From: an uncultured beta proteobacterium
GTDB lineage: Bacteria > Pseudomonadota > Gammaproteobacteria > Burkholderiales > Burkholderiaceae_C
Reading direction: 5' to 3'
Length of the DNA: 39,980 bases
NCBI GenBank assembly: GCA_903886275.1
Contig: CAISLN010000018.1
Coordinates: 1-39,980 of the forward strand
Under the pieces are notes generated by a model. That model was not told the DNA's origin, searched no databases, and saw only the letters and a list, made by a program, of their open reading frames with translations. How positions within the stretch are numbered: position 1 is the first letter of the stretch; every line of letters begins with the position of its first letter. Shown in pieces: positions 34,650 through 39,980 of this stretch. Both the position numbers and the translations under genes were made by a program.

Positions 34650-35501
34650 ATGTCCACACTATCCATTCCAAGGCGAGCGCCCAAACGCGTGTTGCCCGGC
34701 TTCAAGCTCACGCTGGGCTACACGCTGTTTTATCTGAGCGTGATCGTGCTGATCCCGCTCTCGGCCCTGGTCTTCAAGACCTTCACCCTCACCTGGGACC
34801 AGTTCGTGCTGGCCGTCAGCAGCCCGCGCGTGATGGCCTCTTACCGCCTGACCTTTGGTGCCTCGCTGATTGCGGCCACAGTGAACGCCGTGTTCGGCCT
34901 GCTGGTGGCCTGGGTGCTGGTGCGCTACACCTTTCCCGGCAAGAAGATCATCGACGCGCTGGTGGACCTGCCCTTTGCCCTGCCCACTGCCGTGGCGGGC
35001 ATTTCGCTCACCGCCCTCCTGGCCAGCAACGGCTGGGTCGGCTCTCTCTTGGAGCCCTATGGCGTGCAGCTGGCCTTTAACCGCAATGGCGTGGTGATTG
35101 CGCTGATCTTTATCGGCCTGCCCTTTGTGGTACGCACGGTGCAGCCGGTGCTCGAAGACGCTGAAAAGGAACTCGAAGAGGCCGCCACCTGCCTGGGTGC
35201 CACGCGCTTGCAGACCTTTTGGCATGTGATCTTTCCGACCATTGCACCTGCGCTCTTGACCGGCTTTGCCATGGCCTTTGCCCGCGCGATTGGCGAGTAC
35301 GGCTCGGTGATTTTTATCGCCGGCAACATGCCCATGGTGTCCGAGATCACGCCGCTGATCATCATCGGCAAGCTCGAACAATACGACTACGCCGGTGCCA
35401 CCGCCGTGGCCTTGGTCTTGCTGGTCATCTCTTTTCTGCTGCTGCTGGTGATCAATGCGCTGCAAGCCTGGCAGCGTCGCCGCAACGGAGCCACGACATG
35501 A
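34650..35501 (+). CDS. cysT: Sulfate/thiosulfate ABC transporter permease CysT
   Basis: A 283-residue inner-membrane permease (CysT, also called CysU). The ATG at 34650 gives [20 protein letters not shown], a typical start. Helices follow, with [23 protein letters not shown] sequence, [20 protein letters not shown], the EAA-type loop [20 protein letters not shown] and [19 protein letters not shown]. The stop overlaps the cysW start (ATGA). Confidence 0.94.
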   Translation: MSTLSIPRRAPKRVLPGFKLTLGYTLFYLSVIVLIPLSALVFKTFTLTWDQFVLAVSSPRVMASYRLTFGASLIAATVNAVFGLLVAWVLVRYTFPGKKIIDALVDLPFALPTAVAGISLTALLASNGWVGSLLEPYGVQLAFNRNGVVIALIFIGLPFVVRTVQPVLEDAEKELEEAATCLGATRLQTFWHVIFPTIAPALLTGFAMAFARAIGEYGSVIFIAGNMPMVSEITPLIIIGKLEQYDYAGATAVALVLLVISFLLLLVINALQAWQRRRNGATT

Positions 35502-36454
35502 GTACCCCCCTGAGCCCCACTGCACCGATAACAGACAACGGCACGGCGAAGCCACGGCGCCCCCGCAAGAACAGCACCACCACCGAACCCCTGTGGGTCA
35601 AGTGGACGCTCTTGGGCATCGCCCTCGCCTTCATCTTTTTGTTTCTGATCCTGCCGCTGGCCGCCGTGTTTACCGAGGCCCTGCGCAAGGGCGGCGGTGC
35701 GGCCTTTGAGGCGCTGAAGGAACCGGACGCCTGGAGCGCGATTCGCCTGACCTTGATCACCGCCGCGATTGCCGTGCCGCTGAATCTGGTGTTCGGCGTG
35801 GCGGCCGCCTGGTGCATTGCGAAGTACGAGTTCCGCGGCAAGGCCTTTCTGACCACGCTGGTGGACCTGCCGTTCTCGGTGTCGCCGGTGGTGGCGGGTC
35901 TGGTCTATGTGCTGATGTTTGGTGCCCAGGGCTGGTTCGGCCCCTGGCTGCAGGAACATGACATCCGAATAGTCTTCGCCATTCCCGGCATCGTGCTGGC
36001 CACCATCTTCGTCACCTTCCCCTTCATCGCACGCGAGCTGATTCCGCTGATGCAGGCCCAGGGCACGGAAGAAGAGCAAGCCGCGATTGTGCTGGGTGCC
36101 ACCGGCTGGCAGACCTTTTGGCATGTGACGCTGCCCAACATCAAGTGGGGCCTGGTCTACGGCGTGATCCTGTGCAATGCCCGTGCCATGGGCGAGTTCG
36201 GCGCCGTGTCGGTGGTGTCGGGCCACATCCGCGGCCAGACCAATACCGTGCCCCTGCATGTGGAAATTTTGTACAACGAATACCAGAGCGTGGCCGCCTT
36301 TGCCGTGGCCTCGCTGCTGGCACTGTTGGCCGTCGTGACACTGCTGATCAAGCAGGTGGTGGAGTGGCGTTTCGAGCGCGAAATGAAAGCCGCCGCGCAA
36401 CTGCCGCCCGAGCGCCCGCTGGCCCCGACAGCCATCGCCGCAGCCCAAGCCTGA
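35498..36454 (+). CDS. cysW: Sulfate/thiosulfate ABC transporter permease CysW
   Basis: A 318-residue permease partner of CysT. A polar N-terminal extension of about 30 residues precedes the first helix ([19 protein letters not shown]). Conserved parts include [39 protein letters not shown], the EAA-type loop ([20 protein letters not shown]) and [20 protein letters not shown]. It overlaps cysT by 4 bp and is 29 bp before cysA. Confidence 0.94.
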   Translation: MSTPLSPTAPITDNGTAKPRRPRKNSTTTEPLWVKWTLLGIALAFIFLFLILPLAAVFTEALRKGGGAAFEALKEPDAWSAIRLTLITAAIAVPLNLVFGVAAAWCIAKYEFRGKAFLTTLVDLPFSVSPVVAGLVYVLMFGAQGWFGPWLQEHDIRIVFAIPGIVLATIFVTFPFIARELIPLMQAQGTEEEQAAIVLGATGWQTFWHVTLPNIKWGLVYGVILCNARAMGEFGAVSVVSGHIRGQTNTVPLHVEILYNEYQSVAAFAVASLLALLAVVTLLIKQVVEWRFEREMKAAAQLPPERPLAPTAIAAAQA

Positions 36455-36483
36455 ACTGAACAACGTATTTCGAGAAGAACACC

Positions 36484-37599
36484 ATGAGCATCGCCATCCG
36501 CAACGTCAGCAAAGACTTCGGCACCTTCCACGCCCTGCGCGACGTGTCCCTGGACATCGAGTCCGGTGAACTCGTCGCCCTGCTCGGCCCATCGGGCTGC
36601 GGCAAGACCACGCTCTTGCGCATCATCGCCGGGCTGGAAACGGCCGACCAAGGCAACATTCTGTTCAGCGGCGAAGACACCACAGACGTCCATGTGCGCG
36701 AGCGCAACGTCGGCTTTGTATTCCAGCACTACGCGCTGTTTCGCCACATGAGCGTGTTTGACAACGTGGCCTTCGGCCTGCGCATGAAGCCGCGCGCCAC
36801 CCGCCCCAGTGAAGCCGTCATCAAGCAGAAGGTGCACGACCTGCTGGGCCTGGTGCAGCTGGACTGGCTGTCCGACCGCTACCCGGCACAGCTCTCCGGC
36901 GGCCAGCGCCAGCGCATTGCCCTGGCCCGCGCCCTGGCCGTGGAGCCCAAGGTGCTGCTGCTGGACGAACCCTTTGGCGCACTCGATGCCAAGGTGCGCA
37001 AGGAGTTGCGCCGCTGGCTGCGCCGCCTGCACGACGACCTGCATGTGACCAGCATTTTTGTGACGCACGACCAAGAAGAAGCGCTCGAAGTGGCCGACCG
37101 CGTGGTGCTGATGAACAGCGGCAAGGTAGAGCAAATCGGCTCGCCGCAAGAGGTCTGGGACCATCCGGCCAGCCCCTTTGTCTACGGCTTTTTGGGCGAT
37201 GTGAACCTGTTCCACGGCCGCGCCCATGAGGGCGAAATGCTGATCGGCGAAGACCAGCACGGTGTGCGCCTGCAAAGCCCGGAACACAGCGAGACACAGG
37301 ATGCCAAGGCCTTTGCCTATGTACGTCCGCACGACCTGGATGTGCGGCGCTACAAGGCCGGCGAGGAAAGCGGCATCAACGCCTACAAGCCCCAGAGCGG
37401 CATTCCCGCCAAGCTGGTGCGCGCCATTGTGGTGGGCCCGATAGCCAGGCTGGAGTTGCTGCCGTTGGATGCATCGGCGGCTGGCAGTGGCGACATCATC
37501 GAAGCCCAAATCGGCGCACAGCAATACGCGGTGGAGGGTTTCAAGGAGGGCGAAATCCTGGTGCTGACGCCGCGCAAGGCCAGGGTATTTGTGGCCTGA
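36484..37599 (+). CDS. cysA: Sulfate/thiosulfate ABC transporter ATPase CysA
   Basis: A 371-residue ATPase: Walker [10 protein letters not shown] (35-43), [20 protein letters not shown], signature [15 protein letters not shown], Walker [21 protein letters not shown]-loop [15 protein letters not shown], and a C-terminal TOBE-like regulatory domain ([15 protein letters not shown]). All are standard for CysA. It completes the sbp-cysTWA operon. After its stop, 198 bp without a gene lead to the accessory region. Confidence 0.95.
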   Translation: MSIAIRNVSKDFGTFHALRDVSLDIESGELVALLGPSGCGKTTLLRIIAGLETADQGNILFSGEDTTDVHVRERNVGFVFQHYALFRHMSVFDNVAFGLRMKPRATRPSEAVIKQKVHDLLGLVQLDWLSDRYPAQLSGGQRQRIALARALAVEPKVLLLDEPFGALDAKVRKELRRWLRRLHDDLHVTSIFVTHDQEEALEVADRVVLMNSGKVEQIGSPQEVWDHPASPFVYGFLGDVNLFHGRAHEGEMLIGEDQHGVRLQSPEHSETQDAKAFAYVRPHDLDVRRYKAGEESGINAYKPQSGIPAKLVRAIVVGPIARLELLPLDASAAGSGDIIEAQIGAQQYAVEGFKEGEILVLTPRKARVFVA

Positions 37600-37797
37600 G
37601 GCTACAACAACAATCCCCGCGCAATTCCAACCCGGCGTATTGGAGCTTCTCGGGGACAGTCGCTAAGCAATCGGCTTCCAAGCGGGATCGGGCGTGATTA
37701 GGGGGCAGAATGTCAGGTGACACGACCCTATTACCTGATGCACCGCCCGGCGCCAAATCACGGTCGCGCATGAGCCAAAGAAATTGCCGCTGAAACC

Positions 37798-39354
37798 ATG
37801 AGCATCCGTTCGCCGCTCCCACTCAAGCTGTTAGACCTGCTGCGCCAGCGCACGGTAGAGGGCGAGCGCATTGAGTACAAGTCGGGCTGGAACCCGGACG
37901 CCATCGTCCGCACGCTGTGCGCCTTTGCCAACGACTTTCAAAACCTGGGCGGCGGCTATGTGGTGATGGGGCAGGACTGTGATGCCAATGGGCAACCAAT
38001 CTTTCCGCCTGTGGGCTTGGCGCCCAGCCAGATCGACAAGATTCAGCAGGAGCTGTTGGCTGCTTGCCAGTTGATACAGCCGCCCTACTTTCCAAGCTTG
38101 AGTGTGCAAGAGGTGGAGGGCCGCCAGCTCCTGGTGCTGCGAGCCCCTGGCGGCATGCACCGCCCGTACAAGGCGCCCGCATCGGTCAGCGCCAAACAAA
38201 AGGTTTGGCATTACTACATACGCCGCTACAGCAGCACGGTAGAGGCAAAGGGTGAGGCCGAACAGGAGTTGCTCAGCCTGACGGCACAGGTGCCTTGGGA
38301 CGACCGCTTTGCCCTGCAGGCGCAGGTGATTGACTTGCAAAAGCCGCTGATGGTGGAGTACCTGCGCGAAATGGGCAGCGCATTGGCCGACGATGCAGCG
38401 CAACTCAGCGTGGAAGAGTTGGGGCGCCAGATGCATGTGGTGGATGGGCCTAGCGAGGCGCCCCGGCCCAAGAACGTGGGCTTGCTGTTTTTCAGTGCGG
38501 CGCCGGATCGGTTTTTTCCATACACGCAGATTGATGTGGTGTGGTTTCCTGAGGGCGCAGGTGGCGACCGCTTTGATGAGAAGATTTTCAAGGGGCCGCT
38601 GGCTTCCATGACGCGCGAGGCCTTGGGCTATATCCAGCGCAACTACCTGCATGAAACCGTGCTCAAACACCCCGACCGGGCCGAGGCCACGCGGGTTTGG
38701 AACTTCCCCTACACCGCGATTGAAGAGGCTGTGGTGAATGCGGTGTACCACCGGTCTTACGAGGAGCGCGAGCCGATTGAGGTGCGCATCAGTTATGACG
38801 AGGTTGTGATCCTGAGCTTTCCGGGGCCGGATCGTTCGATCCGGATGGAGGACTTTGCCGCTGGCCGGGCGGTGAGCCGCCGTTACCGCAACCGCCGCAT
38901 TGGTGAATTTTTGAGGGAGCTGGAACTCACCGAGGGTCGCTCGACCGGCATCCCCAAGATACTGAAAGCCATGGCCGCCAATGGGTCGCCCGCCCCTCGA
39001 TTTGAAACCGATGACGACCGACTGGCTTATGTGATCCGGCTGCCGGTGCATCCCCTGGCAAAACGTCCGACCGAGGAATTCACCATGGATGTGACCATGG
39101 ATGTGACCATGGATGTGACCGGGGAAGTCGCAGCCCTTCTGAGACTGGTGAGCGGGGAGATGTCTCGTCCGGAACTGCAAGCCGCCATGCGCCTGAAAAA
39201 TGCCGATCATTTCCGAAAAACCTATCTGGCGCCGGCTATGTCTGCGGGTCTACTGGAGATGACTGCACCAGAGAGCCCGCGAAGCACCAAGCAACGCTAC
39301 CGCCTCACAGCCTTGGGCCAGCAATGGCTCAAAACCCAAGGGGGAAGCGGGTGA
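37798..39354 (+). CDS. AlbA_2 (Schlafen-like) and HATPase-domain transcriptional regulator-type protein
   Basis: A 518-residue protein. The N-terminal Schlafen AlbA_2 domain has EYKSGW (26-31), CAFANDFQNLGGGYVVMGQD (41-60) and GMHRPYKAPAS. A HATPase_c_4-type domain has the N-box EEAVVNAVYHRSY (309-321) and LSFPGPDRSI (339-348). A linker at 430-441 reads MDVT three times, encoded by an exact 12-bp tandem repeat. A C-terminal winged helix follows (about 443-513, EMSRPELQAAMRLKNADHFR). Such proteins are often filed as putative regulators or RecG-like helicases and often ride in type I restriction loci. The next ORF overlaps its stop and begins like HsdR. Cellular role unproven. Confidence 0.85.
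   Translation: MSIRSPLPLKLLDLLRQRTVEGERIEYKSGWNPDAIVRTLCAFANDFQNLGGGYVVMGQDCDANGQPIFPPVGLAPSQIDKIQQELLAACQLIQPPYFPSLSVQEVEGRQLLVLRAPGGMHRPYKAPASVSAKQKVWHYYIRRYSSTVEAKGEAEQELLSLTAQVPWDDRFALQAQVIDLQKPLMVEYLREMGSALADDAAQLSVEELGRQMHVVDGPSEAPRPKNVGLLFFSAAPDRFFPYTQIDVVWFPEGAGGDRFDEKIFKGPLASMTREALGYIQRNYLHETVLKHPDRAEATRVWNFPYTAIEEAVVNAVYHRSYEEREPIEVRISYDEVVILSFPGPDRSIRMEDFAAGRAVSRRYRNRRIGEFLRELELTEGRSTGIPKILKAMAANGSPAPRFETDDDRLAYVIRLPVHPLAKRPTEEFTMDVTMDVTMDVTGEVAALLRLVSGEMSRPELQAAMRLKNADHFRKTYLAPAMSAGLLEMTAPESPRSTKQRYRLTALGQQWLKTQGGSG
39085..39120 (+). repeat. Three exact 12-bp tandem repeats (ATGGATGTGACC)
   Basis: Units at 39085, 39097 and 39109 encode Met-Asp-Val-Thr three times in the linker of the AlbA_2 protein. 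Being a multiple of three, unit gain or loss keeps the frame and changes linker length only. Confidence 0.95.
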
Positions 39355-39560
39355 GCGAATACAGCGAAGTCGAGCAGCCCTTTTTCAACAGATCGGGCGC
39401 TGAAGCCTTTGTGCAACTGCAGCGCTCTAGCGCCAAGCGCAAAGAGACCCACGCGGCTGGGTTGCGGGATGGCAAGCGCTCACCGGGTACTACAAGATCC
39501 AACGCAGCTGCGCGCGGCTTTGATTGGATAGTGTGCAGGCAGACGCAGCAGCAGCAGTAG
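39351..39560 (+). CDS. Short ORF, possible HsdR N-terminal remnant
   Basis: A GTG at 39351 overlaps the preceding stop (GTGA) and is preceded by GGGGAAG. The 69-residue frame begins SEYSEVEQPFFN, which resembles the start of type I restriction HsdR subunits (S-E-Y-x-x-V-E-x-P-F). After about 13 residues the similarity stops and the rest is polar and unrecognised (ending in QTQQQQ, from a CAG run at 39547). It is best read as a truncated or decayed gene. The overlap suggests the AlbA_2 gene once sat in a restriction-modification operon. Low certainty. Confidence 0.35.
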   Translation: MSEYSEVEQPFFNRSGAEAFVQLQRSSAKRKETHAAGLRDGKRSPGTTRSNAAARGFDWIVCRQTQQQQ

Positions 39561-39603
39561 TAGTAGGGCTAGGAAAATCGCCCTGGTGACCTACGGCTTG
39601 AGG

Positions 39604-39980
39604 CATCTCGTTATACACAAGTCCCTCAATCGGAATGGGCTATGCTGCACATTTAATATGCGTGAAGTAAAAATGAACTGGGCAGGCACTGAATTTAAAA
39701 GTCTTGATCTGGGAGACGCCAGACGCAATCGGCGAGCCATTTGCCTGATGGAGGCGTTGAGCGCCAGACCCACCGCTAGCATTCCTGGTGCCTGCGGCGA
39801 CTGGGCTGACACCATCGGCGCCTACCGTTTCTTTAGCAACGAAGCGATTGAGTGGCCAGCCATATTGGCACCCCACATCCAAAGCTCGGTGACCCGCATG
39901 GCCGCCCATGACGTGGTCTTGTGCATTCAAGACACCACCGAGCTCGACTTCAACGGGCAGGTGGCAAGCGGTCTGGGGCC
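39604..39980 (+). mobile_element. Left end of an IS4-family, IS50/Tn5-like insertion sequence (cut by window edge)
   Basis: TTATACACAAGT at 39611-39622 is identical to the inner 12 bases of the IS50 outside end as I remember it, so the left terminal repeat is about 39604-39622. A transposase of matching type starts 36 bp later. The right end and target duplication lie outside the window. Confidence 0.75.
39658..39980 (+). CDS. IS4-family (Tn5-like) transposase, N-terminal part
   Basis: About 107 residues are visible before the window ends. The start could be the ATG at 39658 or 39673 (MNWAGTEFKSLDLGDARRNR); the second gives the usual Tn5-like N-terminal DNA-binding domain. DTIGAYRFFSNEAIEWPAIL and CIQDTTELDF align with Tn5 transposase, where the latter Asp (residue 92 from the first ATG) is the first catalytic residue of the DDE triad. 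No frame damage in the visible part, so it may be intact. Confidence 0.88.
   Translation, partial: MREVKMNWAGTEFKSLDLGDARRNRRAICLMEALSARPTASIPGACGDWADTIGAYRFFSNEAIEWPAILAPHIQSSVTRMAAHDVVLCIQDTTELDFNGQVASGLG

Noticed and set aside
37600..37797. Gene or regulatory RNA between cysA and the AlbA_2 gene
   Set aside because: Only short imperfect dyads (for example AGGT...ACCT near 37715-37738); no coding frame or RNA fold could be supported.

Overview
The window reads as GC-rich betaproteobacterial chromosome, most likely Burkholderiales, family Comamonadaceae (Rhodoferax/Polaromonas/Acidovorax type). That placement rests on protein style and gene content recognised from memory, not on a marker gene. 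No rRNA, tRNA or CRISPR array was seen. Genes fill nearly everything except an AT-rich repeat patch at the left edge, a decayed patch near 27.2-28.4 kb, and an accessory patch at the right edge that ends inside an insertion sequence.

Left third (0.5-17 kb): a CodA-like amidohydrolase and a large TonB-dependent receptor on the plus strand face an eight-gene minus-strand operon. That operon runs exbB, exbD, exbD, tonB, a peptide-type substrate-binding lipoprotein, two permeases and a double ATPase. It encodes the energising complex for outer-membrane uptake and a complete inner-membrane oligopeptide-type importer in one transcription unit, with the receptor convergent beside it. An EntS-like MFS exporter is divergent from exbB across a gap with two dyads, and an M32 carboxypeptidase follows.

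Middle and right (17-37.6 kb): this is mostly sulfur acquisition. It holds a sulfate-binding protein, MetY-type sulfhydrylase, CysB-like regulator and a split YeeE/YedE sulfur transporter; then an amino-acid-type ABC importer with homocysteine S-methyltransferase (mmuM) inside its operon; a taurine/sulfonate-type importer (tauABC); an Rrf2 regulator; a NhaR-like LysR regulator; and a second sulfate/thiosulfate-binding protein with cysTWA. Short TATGCAA/ATAAGCAA-type words sit upstream of five of these units and may be a shared operator, possibly for the CysB-like protein. A fatty acid desaturase and a signal-less PhnD-like protein are interspersed.

Between the mmuM and tau operons lies a gene graveyard: an N-terminal 2OG-Fe(II) oxygenase fragment, a frameshifted and internally deleted substrate-binding protein, and an agmatinase C-terminus. 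Beside it are a 57-residue membrane peptide and a small histone-H1-like/DUF2934 protein preceded by a consensus FNR/ANR site at class II promoter spacing.

Right edge (37.8-40 kb): a Schlafen/AlbA_2-type ATP-binding regulator with an in-frame 12-bp tandem repeat, a GTG-start ORF whose first residues resemble HsdR (possibly a type I restriction remnant), and the left end of an IS4-family, IS50/Tn5-like element cut by the window.

The best candidates for something undescribed are the co-operonic TonB/ExbBD-peptide ABC system, the FNR-linked DUF2934 gene, and the putative sulfur regulon motif. None is proven by sequence reading alone.
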